From: Sternotherus odoratus
Lineage: Eukaryota > Chordata > Testudines > Kinosternidae
Assembly: GCA_032164245.1 (NCBI GenBank)
Contig: JAVMKO010000003.1
Coordinates: forward strand, 39,558,890-39,622,889
DNA length: 64,000 bases
Reading direction: 5' to 3'
The position numbers and the translations under genes were made by a program. Below, piece by piece: positions 23,436 through 33,226 of the stretch (the stretch's first letter is position 1; every line of letters starts with the position of its first letter). The notes beneath the pieces are model-generated. The model did not search any database, was not told the DNA's origin, and worked only from the letters and a program-made list of their open reading frames with translations.

Positions 23436-24158
23436 CGGGGGTGGGCAAATTACGGCCTGCAGGCCTGTCCTGACTGGCCCCTGAGCTCCCAGCCAGGGAG
23501 GGTACCTCGGCCCCTCACCTGCTGTCCCCTCCTCACCGCAGCCTCAGCGCACTGCGCGAGCAGCACTCTAATCCGCCTCTCCTGGGCAGTGCTGTAGCGG
23601 TGTGGCTGGCTCCAGCTGAGCTTTGCGTTCCTGCAGGACAGCGTGTCTAGCTCTGGCAGGTCGCGTGGTTACCAGATGTGCTGCTCTGAGCAGCATGGGA
23701 TAAAGGGGCCGGGCGCTTGGATAAGGGGCAGGATGTCCCAAGGGACAGTCAGCACGGGACAGGGAGTAGGGAGAGGTTGGATGGTGTGGTGGTTCTGGGG
23801 TGATGGTCGGGGGTGGGGAACAGGGGAGTTGGATAAGGCATGGGAATCCTGGGGGGTCTGGATAGTGGTCAGGGCACTCATGAGACAGGAACCAGGGGGG
23901 GGGTTGGGTAGGGAATGGGGTCCCGGGAAGGTGTTTAGGGGTGAAGGGTCTCTGGAGGGGGTGGTCAGGGGACAAGGAGCAGGGGGGTTGGATAGATCGG
24001 GGATTCTGAGGGGGGACAGTCAGAGGGCGGGAAATGGGAGGGGGCCAGATAGGGGGCGGGGCCAGACTGTTTGAGGAGACAGAGCCTTTGCTACCCAGCC
24101 CTCCATACAATTTTGCAACCTCATGTGGCCCTTGGGCCAAAAAGTTTGCCCATGCCTG
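23436..24158. mobile_element. Second non-autonomous hAT transposon
   Basis: Left end cgggggtgggcaaattacgg; the right end read on the minus strand is caggcatgggcaaacttttt. Flanks are gactatta (23,428-23,435) and gactatga (24,159-24,166), an 8-bp duplication with one mismatch. The 723-bp interior is G-rich on the plus strand with irregular repeats of ggggtggt and gggacagtca type and has no transposase. Frames of 143 and 190 codons across it are low-complexity. Confidence 0.85.
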
Positions 24159-24399
24159 GACTATGATCTCCTGGTATCTGTTATGACCACTAAGTCAGAC
24201 TGCCTATGTCCTGGTTGTGGCTGATGGTCATTAATTGTGTGTTCCTAATTTTCTCAGTGCTCAACTTGAGACCCTGGGCCTGATTTGCAGAAGTGTTGTG
24301 CGCAACTGCAGCTGAAGTCAGTGGGAGCTGAGCTTTGAATACATTAAGTGCTATAAAATGTAAGACTCTGACACTTAGGTTCCAAGTTTCTCAGTTTGG

Positions 24400-24535
24400 G
24401 CACCCAAAATAAGTGGATAGGTTTGATCTTAATTTCTCTGTGCCTCAGCTCCTTATCTGTAAAATGGGGATAATATTGCTCCTTCAGCTCACGGAGGAGA
24501 TTAATTAATTGTACTTGGCTATTATAGTGATGAAT
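24400..24535 (+). mobile_element. MIR-like SINE tail
   Basis: ttctctgtgcctcagctcc followed by ttatctgtaaaatggggata is the well-conserved 3' part of MIR/core SINEs. The tRNA-derived head is lost. Confidence 0.75.
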
Positions 24536-24539
24536 CCCA

Positions 24540-25531
24540 TAGAAAAGCACAGCAGGAAACTAATACTTCTGTCTTCAGAACGGGGTTTGAATACAATACA
24601 TTAAATATGCCCTAGTATCACACACTGTTCAATAACAATAAGGTAATATCAAATAGCCACTCATTAAATGACCTGTGTCCATCCTGTACTGTATGAGGCA
24701 GGGGGCCCATGGAAAAAATAGTATGCAATTATGTAATTAAAGATTGTGTCACAAAGCACCCACATAAAGAGGTTGAATTAAGTTGCACAGGTAATTTCTA
24801 ACTCTTGAGTGCTTGACTTTGCAAAAGTTCTTTTAAAGTACTTTTTCATGTGTAATCTTAAACAGGGAATTCTGTGTTAGCAACATCTTAATGACATGGC
24901 TGATGGCAAATTCTGGAACCTCAGTAAGCATGGGAACTTGTTTATGATACTCACAAGTATTAGCCCTTATTATTATTCTATTATTGACTGGTGTGGTTTT
25001 GGTTGATCTTGTTTTTTTTCACTGCATGCTTTGTATGTTTATAAATTAAATCCTATGAGACTTAATGAGTTACTGTGGAGACGCTGTCCCTTGTCAGCCT
25101 GCAGCATGCTCACTGAAATCAGGGCTGAGTAGAGAGCTCTGTTTCTAAATGTTTTTTAGATCTTAATTATAGACCATAATGTGAAATAAACTTACTGATA
25201 CAGTATAGGACAAAATGTTTACTCCCAAACTTTTGCCAAAAGATTATGAAATCAGATGAATGAATTACAAATCAGGTGCCATTTTACTTCTTGTTCTGAT
25301 TCTGCTATACAAGTAATTGCATTATTGCTAGCTTCTGTACAGATTCAGGATCATCCAACTTTGAAGAGAGTTAGTTCTAGTAATTGTGTTATAGGATGCT
25401 GAGCCTGATTCTCATCTCACTTACACAAGTTGTGAATCAGCTGTGTAAACTTTCTTCTGGTGTTGCACTGTATGTGAGGAGAAGCAGGGTGAGACTGGGC
25501 AGGTATGTTTCACTATGTTCTGCCCTGGCTA
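24540..25531. other. Intergenic DNA, no gene seen
   Basis: AT-rich, no open frame of note. The words gagcctgattctcatctcac at 25,400 belong to a dispersed short repeat. Confidence 0.5.
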
Positions 25532-25546
25532 ACTCTAGCAGACATG

Positions 25547-25790
25547 GTAACAAAAAGTCCTGTGGCACCTTAAAGACTAACTATAAAGTTTTGAAGCATA
25601 AGCTTTCGTGGGCTAATACCCACTTCGTCGGATGCATCCGACGAAGTGGGTATTAGCCCATGAAAGCTTAATCCGACGAAGTGGGTATTAGCCCACGAAA
25701 GCTTATGCTTCAATACTTTATAGTTAGTCTTTAAGGTGCCACAGGACTCTGTTACCTCTGCTATTCCAGACTAACACGGCTACCTCTCTG
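25547..25790. mobile_element. Young Penelope-like insertion with inverted and tandem tails
   Basis: Flanked by an exact 15-bp target duplication, actctagcagacatg, at 25,532-25,546 and 25,791-25,805. It contains three copies of the unit catccgacgaagtgggtatt...gcccacgaaagctta: one inverted on the left arm and two in direct order. The inverted and first direct copies form a 68-bp palindrome (25,601-25,668) with one mismatch. The right arm ends gttacctctgctattccaga then ctaacacggctacctctctg. No reverse transcriptase is included, so this is a severely 5'-truncated copy. Confidence 0.85.
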
Positions 25791-25809
25791 ACTCTAGCAG
25801 ACATGTCTC

Positions 25810-27150
25810 TGAATTTACATGGGGAGCAGATCTGTTAAGTAAGAAGATGCCATTTTATGTATATAATCACTTTTCAGAATAAAACTACACTTTGAAATAT
25901 TTTTTTTTAAAATCATGAATAAAACTGAAATTGTAGTGGTCAGTAAAATTCTTGGTAAAGATGAAATGATTGTTCTATACACTCTGATACCATGGTGAAA
26001 ACCAAAGTATAAAAGTATTGAGAGAGTTAGTCTGTTGCAAAAAAAAAAAAAAATAATAATAATTTTGACAATCTGAAAAGAAAAGATTGTTTCTATTCTG
26101 AAGAGTAGATCACTGATCAAGCAGGGAAGACAGTGTGTCCCTCCAAAAGAAAGGCAAACTGGCAAGATATAGACATGGTGAAGGCCAGTGAGGTCACCAA
26201 GAAAACAGCACCTCAAGCAACATAACACAGAGAGAGCTAAATAATCTTGAAGATAAAACTGACCCAGAAGGGGAAGCAAAACTCAGAATAGCTGAAGCAA
26301 TCCATTAAACCCATCTGAAAAAGGCTGGTTAGCTGAAACAGTTTTTAAAAGAGGTCAAGATAAATCCAGATCAATGAAGATTAAAATAGCAGCAGGAGAA
26401 ATTCACTACAGTATATCAATTTTACACCATCAGATTACTGTCTCCAATGATAAACTAGCAACAAAATTAAAAACAGAAGAGAGAAAATAATGCGTAGTAT
26501 TGGGGAACAAAAACAACTTCACCTACTGCTGCAATTTATATAAGTTACATTTTAAATACAGTCCTTGCTTTAAATTTAAATATTAAAAATTAATCTAAAA
26601 ATCACAAAGATTTAGATGAACCGAAGGATCAGGTATACACAGATATTTTTTTTTATTTAATATTTATATTTTTTAAAGACTTCAATCAGACTCAAGGCCC
26701 CATTGTACTCAAATTGTACAGAACATATATGGAGAGCTTGCAATCTAGCCACTATTCATTCTAAGTTTATGTCATGAGAGAAAGTTTCTATTCCATTTGT
26801 TTTCCAGTAAAAAAAAATGGTGATTTCTCTCTGCTCTATCCATGTGGCCACTGCAGTTTTATCCTTAATAAAATTAAGATGCTATTAAGATTAATAGCAA
26901 TTTAGGATGCTAGCACAGCATTAAAATACTGCAGAGTGGCAAGTGCATCATCTTTTAGTTAGATAGGGAAATTGTTTGAGAGACCTCCTTGCTCCCTGAA
27001 CTGTGACCTCAAGGCAGAGGGTAAGGATTTGCATATTTAGTTACCTGCTGCCTATTAAACCTGCGGAGGGACTTACCACCATATCCCACTAGTGAGTTTT
27101 TTTGGGCTGTACTGAATCCAGTCACACAAACCCACTAACTGCTACACAGA
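25810..27150. other. Intergenic DNA, no gene seen
   Basis: AT-rich, with an A-run and (aat)n at about 26,039-26,062. A minus-strand frame of 154 codons (25,815-26,279) crosses this A-run and has no recognisable domain. It is left as non-coding. Confidence 0.5.
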
Positions 27151-27154
27151 TGAT

Positions 27155-28275
27155 ATAGCTAGCAGTCTAACCTAAATCTGCCTTCCTGCAATTTAAGCCC
27201 ATTACTTCTTGTGTTAAGGAGAACAATTTATCAACCTCTTCTTTTGTAACAACTTTTTTGCATACTAGAAAACCTCAGTCTTCTCTTCTTCAGACTAAGC
27301 AAACCCAACATTTTCAATCTTTCCTCACTGTAAGCGGGCCCCTGACCGCCCTCTTCAAAATATCAGCCGGAGACTGCTCTGTGTCTTCACCAGTGTCTTT
27401 TATTTCTATTTACACAGTGCACAAACCCCACCACCTATATACAGCTTCTTGCCCAGTGCAGGTTGAGGCTCAGCCTTTTGTCTCTGGCTGGCCTCAGGGT
27501 TAACTAGCCCCTTCAGGCTTGCTGCCTCTGCTAGTTGACCACCCTGCACGCACGCACACACCTACCTCCCTCTATCTCCCAGCTCCACAAACCACACTGG
27601 CTTCCTCTCTAGCAGGGCTTATATACCTCTGGAGGCTGCCAGGTGGAGCCCATCAAGCCCTCTGCAGCGCAGAGCTACAGCCAGCTGGCCAATTAGCCTG
27701 CCTCAGCAGGCTGCTTGCAGAGGCTTGTGGCTTTTGCAGGGGTAAGGAGGGAGCAGGGGCTGACTCAGCAAGTACTTAGTCAGCTGCCTGCTACACACGC
27801 AAATAATGTTTTCTAGGCCTTTAATCATTTTTATTGCTCTCCTCTGGACGCTCCAAACTTTCCACATCTTTCCCAAAGTGTGGTTCCCAGAACTGGACAG
27901 AATACTTGCATTAAGGACTGATCAGTGCAGAGTGGCGCTCCTGCTAATGCATCCCAGAATGTTGCTTTTTTTTAATAACAGTACTACATTGTTGACTCGT
28001 ATGTAATTTGTGATCCACTAGAACCTCAAATCCTTTTCTGCAATACTCTTTCCCACACAGTCATTTCCCATTTTGTATTTGTGCAAATGATTATTCCTTC
28101 CTAAATGTGGTACTTTGCATTTTGCTCCTATTAAATTTCATCCTGTTTAATTCAGACCATTTCTCCAGTTTTTCAAAATAATTTTGAATTGTAATCCTGT
28201 CCTTCAAAGAACTTGTATTGTCTGCAAACTTTATAAGTGTACTCTCTATGCCATTACCTAAATCATTGATGAAGG
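27155..28275 (-). mobile_element. CR1 LINE copy split by a solo LTR
   Basis: Two minus-strand CR1 pieces (27,155-27,328 and 27,796-28,275) join in register: ttttcaatctttcctcac on one side and aatgttttctaggcctttaa on the other are adjacent in CR1. The intervening 467 bp is an LTR. The right piece includes ctctatgccattacctaaatc. No open frame survives. Confidence 0.8.
27329..27795 (-). mobile_element. Solo LTR of an endogenous retrovirus-type element
   Basis: On the minus strand it starts tgtagcaggcagctgactaa and ends gggcccgcttaca, so it has TG...CA ends. A TATA box (gaggtatataagccctg) lies on the minus strand near 27,630. An AATAAA signal (agaaataaaagacactgg) lies near 27,395, spaced as U3 and R regions should be. 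No internal gag, pol or env sequence is attached. Only cac is shared by both flanks, so the target duplication is unclear. Confidence 0.75.
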
Positions 28276-28318
28276 ATCAATCACTGCCCGCCAATCCGGT
28301 GGGTAGTGAAGACGTACC
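28276..28318 (+). mobile_element. Terminal scrap of the DNA-transposon family at 16.3 kb
   Basis: ggatcaatcactgcccgcc, aatccggtgggtagtgaaga and cgtaccct form the outer end of the same non-autonomous family, joined directly to CR1 sequence. Confidence 0.5.
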
Positions 28319-28595
28319 CTTCAAGTCAAGGGACAAGTACCAGCTATCTTGCTGTGTATGTACTATCCGTTTTCACACTCTATCTGTATGTACCAAAGGA
28401 CCTTGAAGCAGAGATTGCATTTCTCTTGCAATGATTGTGACTGAGGTGACACTCATATAAAAATAAATTTTCCCCAAAGCATTAATTGTTTATTAACAGG
28501 AATATTACATCTTTTTTATGAGCAAGAATATGCTCTAAGTTAAAAACTTAGAATGTATAACTTCCCTATTTCTATGTACATATATGACCCCACAT
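28319..28595. other. Intergenic DNA, nothing recognised
   Basis: Short AT-rich gap between repeats without an open frame of note. Confidence 0.5.
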
Positions 28596-28599
28596 CATT

Positions 28600-28745
28600 T
28601 TTATTCTCACAACCATCCCTTTGAGGTAATGCACAGAGATTCAATGATTTGCCCAGGGTCTCACAGGAAGTCTGTGACAGAGCAAGAATTGATTCTAGCG
28701 ACTGGGCTCCAGCCTGATGCTGTAAACTGTTGGTTCACACCAGCT
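28600..28745 (-). mobile_element. MIR-like core SINE
   Basis: ttctcacaaccatccctttg, aggtaatgcacagagattca and gatttgcccagggtctcaca are the reverse complement of the MIR 3' and core sequence; gacagagcaagaattgattc follows as the tRNA-derived side. Ancient copy. Confidence 0.7.
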
Positions 28746-28823
28746 AAAGGTCTGCCCCCTAGATCTCCTTAGTCTGAGCCAGTAATTTAATGACAAGGAC
28801 TGGGATTTTTCAAGGGAGCCTGT

Positions 28824-29098
28824 GGGCAGGCCTACACTGCAATTAGACACCCTTAGCTGGCCTGCACCAGATGACGTGGGCTTGGACTAAGGGGCTGCTT
28901 AACTGCAGTGTAGACATCTGGGCTTGGGCTCCCGCTCAAGTTCTGGGAACCTCCCACCTCACAGGCATCCTAGAGCCTGGGCTCCAGCTTGAACCCAAAT
29001 GTCTCCATGGCAATTAAACAGTCCCTGAGCCTGAGCTCAAGCCCGAGCCAGCTGGCACAGGTCAGCCCCAGGTTTTTAGCTGCAGTGTAGACATGCCC
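28824..29098. mobile_element. Palindromic MITE
   Basis: The left end gggcaggcctacactgcaat is the reverse complement of the right end (agctgcagtgtagacatgccc on plus) with few mismatches. The interior, made of gcttgggct/agcccgagc words, also pairs end to end, so most of the 275 bp can fold into a hairpin. No coding capacity and no clear target duplication. Confidence 0.75.
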
Positions 29099-29099
29099 A

Positions 29100-30550
29100 G
29101 CCAAAGAGAGCTAGAGGACCAACTCCCATTGAACTGAAGGGAATTCCCTTAAACACTTTTGAAAATCCCAGTCATCAGCATTATCCTTCTCCTCAGATTA
29201 TCATGTAGAACACAGCAACATTTCTTTTTTTAACTATAAATCACTACCCCACATTCAGTTAATCAGATTAGGGGACTAGGAGATTGCCTCATGAAGAGGA
29301 ATGGGTGCTAGTAAGAACAGGTTTTCTTATGTCCCTGGTTACTGGGCAGTTCCTTAAATCACAGCACTGTGCATTGATGGTGAGAGACATATACTCTGAG
29401 CTTTACTGCTCACTGTCTATTTACATAATACAGATTAACTTCCAAAATCCTGTTCTGGTAAGCAGAGGATTCAATAGAAAACCTTTAATGGATTCTCTGG
29501 AGGAAGTCTGGCCTTTGATTATTCAAAATAATGGTCAAGAATCTAAAAGGGATATTCCATTCTTATAATTATAATTCTCAGCAGTGGATTAAGACTATAT
29601 TGGTTTTAAATCCCCAGTATTTGCTCCTGCCACACATTTAAATGACTCTTGGCCATCACTCAAAGAGAAAGCAGTTATGTAGTGAGTACAGACATAGGCT
29701 ACCTGACACCAAGCCTTTGCCTGCCTTTTCCCTCTTCTCTGGTAACCTACTCTGAGGTATTGAGCACGGAACAGGGATGTAGGGGTGCATACTTATTCTG
29801 GGTCCTAAAATAGTAGGAGGTGGTTTTGGCGCACAGTTAATTGAAATAGATTGACATCTGTTGCTCACCAACTTTCTACTCCACGGGTACGCTCCACCTG
29901 CAAGACCTGGATCCAAAGGATACAGGGATCCTGCCTGAATCCTGCCCTGATTTTTCTATTGTTGACTGTATGGGGCAGGAATATTTTATTCTAAATATGT
30001 TTTGTTTTGGTTGGTTTTTTTAATGTCCATCTTCTTGCTTTTATAGTCAATTTGTGTGGCACTCAGAAGTTTTATATTTAGAGAGTTTCTTCATAGTTGG
30101 GTCATTAAGGTATAGGAGAGCCACTTAGCTTCAACACTAACCACAAAATGGAATTACTCATGAGACACTCAATAATCCAAATAGACGACATGTTGGAGCA
30201 GGCAGGAACACCTTGCCCACAGATATAACAAATGTTGGTGCTATGCTGCCGGGTGAATATTAAACTGCTTTAGAAGTAATTTTAAAGATTTAAGTTAATA
30301 ACTACTGGCTTCTTGAAAAACAGAGCATATGTGCCTCCAGTTTGTCAGAAAACTCTGTGACGTACAGCCTAATCCAATGCCCACTGAGGTCAACAGGAAA
30401 ATTCCTAAATTGACTTCAATTTATTAGGCCCTAAATCTAATTGTACTGTCCACTAGTCTCATCAGTTAACACAAGATTTTATGAGGTCTTTGAAGCAGCT
30501 AGACAGATCCCTGAGCTACATCACCATTTGTATGGTGCTTTGCATTCCAC
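29100..30550. other. Intergenic DNA, no gene seen
   Basis: Frames of 86 and 94 codons (29,284-29,568 plus; 29,656-29,916 minus) show no known domain. No inverted ends were found. Confidence 0.5.
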
Positions 30551-30553
30551 AAG

Positions 30554-30597
30554 CCAGTACTGGGTCGCAACCCAAAGTTTGAAAACCACTGTTCTAG
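30554..30597. mobile_element. hAT right-end scrap
   Basis: actgggtcgcaacccaaag then tttgaaaaccactgttctag is the right end of a common hAT family. Only about 45 bp remain, next to a CR1 copy. Confidence 0.5.
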
Positions 30598-30612
30598 GCA
30601 TCTCCAGACTGA

Positions 30613-30828
30613 TTACTTAATTATTTGCTCCATTAGCTTTCTGGGCACTGAAATTAAGCTGACTGGTCTCTTATTCCCCAGGTTGTCTTTATTTCCCTTT
30701 TTATAGATTGGCACTATATTTGCTCTTTTCCAGTCCTCTGGAATCTCTTCTGTCTTCCAGGATTTTTTGAAGATAATCACTAATAGCCCAGATATCTCCT
30801 CACTCAAGCCCTGGTGATTTGAAGACAT
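30613..30828 (-). pseudogene. CR1 reverse transcriptase fragment
   Basis: This 71-codon minus-strand piece reads EEIPEDWKRANIVPIYKKGN, then a short gap and a form of PVSLISVPRKLMEQI. That is the finger domain motif of CR1-type reverse transcriptase, the same region as in the copy at 15.8-16.0 kb. It is a small part of an enzyme of several hundred residues and is followed upstream by stops, so it is dead. It serves to date and orient the CR1 copy into which the LTR jumped. Confidence 0.85.
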
Positions 30829-30972
30829 CTAATTTATCTAAGTAATTTTTAACTTGTTCTTCCCTATTTTAGCCTCTGATCCTATATCATTTTCACTGTC
30901 ATTCATTAAATTAGATGTCCAGTAACTATTAAGCTTTTTGGTGAAAACTGAAACAAAAAAGTCATTTAGCAC

Positions 30973-32090
30973 TGTGACAATGTAGCCCATAAGGCTTTAT
31001 GGGGGGTGGGTGCCTGTAAATATATGTATATTACTGGAATATGATTTTGCTACATATGCCAGGTAACATATCTATGTGAAGGTAATAATCCACTGGATCT
31101 GTTCATCCTATTTGTATGTATGTGTCTTTTGTATTCAAAGTTATGAATATTGGCTAAGTGCTTGGTTGGTTGTATGTGGACTTTGGAAAGCAGCTGAGCA
31201 GCTCTCTGGGAGCAGACTATTCTCAGTTAAGCCCAATTGAGAACCAATCAAGCAAATAATGAACTTTGTAGATGCCTGTCCACACCCGAGCTTCCTGAGG
31301 AATGCAGCCTGGCTGGTGGTGAGGGGAGTCTGGTTCGGGCCTGCAACTGAGCCATGTGCTCTGAGAGGACATGTGGACTCTGCATAGGAAGGAGGAGGGA
31401 CTCTCCACCCACAGGAGGAAGTCTATATAAACCTGGGAGAGACCTGTCCAGGTTGTTCTCAGCTGGCTCAAACAACAGCCCTCCACCCCTCCAAGGATTC
31501 ATGGAAGAAACTGGAACAGAGGACAGTGACTGCAGGGGGGGTGCGAGTGATTGCTGGACCCAGGCTAACAGAGTTTAGCCTGAAAGAAGGAATTCACTGA
31601 GGGTGAGGCTTTTTGCTGTAATAGTGTTAGATTTGTGTGTTCTGTTTATTTTGTTTGGTAATTCCCTTTATTCTGTCTGTTACTACTTAGGATTTAAGTG
31701 GTTCAATTTCCTCTCTTTATTAAAATCACTTTTACTTATTAATTAACCTGGAGTACGTGTTGGTACCTGGGGGGGCAAACAGCTGTGCATATCTCTCTAT
31801 CATTGTTATAGAGGACGAACAATCTATGAGTTTGCCCTATATAAGCTTTATACAGGGAAAAACAAATTTTATTCAGGGTTTGACCCCATTGGGAGTTGAG
31901 CATCTGAGTGCCAGAGGTAAGGATACCTCCTGCCTGTTTCCAGGAAAGTCCACAGCTGTTAGGGGATGTGGCTCAGACAGGGCAGGGTACTGAGGTCCTA
32001 AGCTGTTGGGGCAGGAAAACTGAGGCAGGAGTAGCCTTAGCACATCAGGTGGCAGTTCCTAAGAAGTTTCTGTGATCCCAACCCGTCACA
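30973..32090 (+). mobile_element. Solo LTR with exact 5-bp target duplication
   Basis: Starts tgtgacaatgtagcccataa and ends cccaacccgtcaca, giving TG...CA with a 6-bp inverted terminus. The flanks carry agcac at 30,968-30,972 and at 32,091-32,095. A TATA box (agtctatataaacctggg) lies at about 31,421. The 1,118-bp length and lack of internal genes fit recombination between two LTRs of an endogenous retrovirus. It lies inside an older CR1 copy. Confidence 0.9.
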
Positions 32091-32453
32091 AGCACTTCTG
32101 CCATTTCCACATTTTCTGTTATAGTTTTTTCCCCCTCATTGAATAATGGGCCTACTCTGCTTTGGTCTTCCCCTTGTTTCTAATGTATTTGTAGAATGTT
32201 TTCTTGTTACCCTTTATTTCTCTAGATTTCCCTCAATTTTTATTCATATTTTTACAAAACCATAAAACTCAAGAAGCTACACAAAAAAGTGGATAAATAA
32301 AGATCTTTTTCTAATAACAATATTATATTTTAAGGAACTGAAATTAAAATATACTTCTAAAGAGAGGTTGGTAAATACAGCTAATTTAGCAATCTATACT
32401 TTAAGCCAAACAAAGTGAGAAAACACAACTGTGGAAAAGGGAAAATCATAGAA

Positions 32454-32640
32454 CAGGGGTAGTCAATAGGCAGACTGCAGACCCAATCCAGACTGCCACA
32501 CCATTTTGGAAGGAACTGCAAAATCTTTTTATTTACATATGCTTACATTGCCTGTTGCTGCCTTTGACTGTTGCTAGCTCAGGCTGTAAAAAGCAGCAAC
32601 AAGTGATGTAAGCACAGGGCTGGCCACCGGAACCCTGCTG
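32454..32640 (+). mobile_element. hAT left-end fragment
   Basis: caggggtagtcaataggcag is a hAT-style terminus of the same general pattern as 21,080. The matching right end (attgactacccctg) is absent, so the copy is truncated. Confidence 0.5.
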
Positions 32641-32669
32641 CCCCAGGGCTGACCCACAATGTGCCCCAT

Positions 32670-32805
32670 ACTGTCAGTTAAATCAGTGAAAGTGCTTGTC
32701 GTGAGGATCCGCATCGCAGACAGAGGGAACATAATGTGGACATGAAAAACTGCAGTAATTACTGCAATGGCTGTACATTGACCTAACTTAGGTTGACTTA
32801 ATTTT
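32670..32805 (+). mobile_element. MITE interrupted by the Harbinger element, left part
   Basis: gaacataatgtggacatg, acattgacctaacttaggtt and gacttaatttt form the end region of a turtle MITE. The last bases, gtagcgtatac, lie on the other side of the Harbinger element (37,316-37,326). Joining the two flanks after removing one ttt restores gacttaattttgtagcgtat. Confidence 0.6.
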
Positions 32806-32822
32806 GGGCATGTCTTCACTAC
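32806..32822 (+). repeat. Harbinger left terminal inverted repeat
   Basis: gggcatgtcttcactac; matches the right end at 37,296-37,312 with one mismatch (c versus t). Subterminal copies of tcgatgttaacgacgttag and acgtcgatgtaaag follow. Confidence 0.9.
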
Positions 32823-33226
32823 CACTTTAAATCGATGTTAACGACGTTAGGTCAAAGTAAACGTGTACCTGTCTTCACATACATGCCCTTAACGTCGATG
32901 TAAAGGGCCTTAAAGATCGATCTTGGCACTCCAGCCTAACCAGTGGCATAAGGCTAATCTCGACGTTCCAAGCTCGACCGTGGGCTAGTGAAGACGGAAC
33001 CCGACATTAATAGCCTCCAGAGGCTGTCCCACAATGCTCCATTCTGACCGCTCTGGACTGCCTCACTACTGCTCCACTGTGACCGCTCTGCACTGCACTC
33101 TGAACTCGCTGCTCTGGCCAGGTAGATAAGACCCGGGAACATTTGAATGCCATTTCCTGTTTGGTCAGCGTGGCCAGCTCACCTGAACTGATCAGTCGCC
33201 ATTCAGAGCAATCAGCACTAGCCGCC

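Larger units (their letters stand above)
30600..32250 (-). mobile_element. CR1 LINE copy split by a 1.1-kb solo LTR
   Basis: CR1 on the minus strand occupies 30,600-30,972 and 32,091-32,250. The break falls at gtcatttagcac / agcacttctgcc, and the two pieces are contiguous in CR1 when one agcac is removed. The right piece includes ttgtagaatgttttcttgtt. Confidence 0.85.

Noticed and set aside
23130..23597. Plus-strand frame of 155 codons rich in Leu and Cys
   Set aside because: It reads from pyrimidine-rich intergenic DNA straight through the left end of a hAT element and has no domain or conserved motif.
23568..24140. Minus-strand Pro-rich frame of 190 codons
   Set aside because: Lies wholly in the G-rich interior of a non-autonomous hAT element; composition reflects base bias.
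25815..26279. Minus-strand frame of 154 codons with a hydrophobic Ile/Phe stretch
   Set aside because: The hydrophobic part is the translation of an A-run and (aat)n; no other support.
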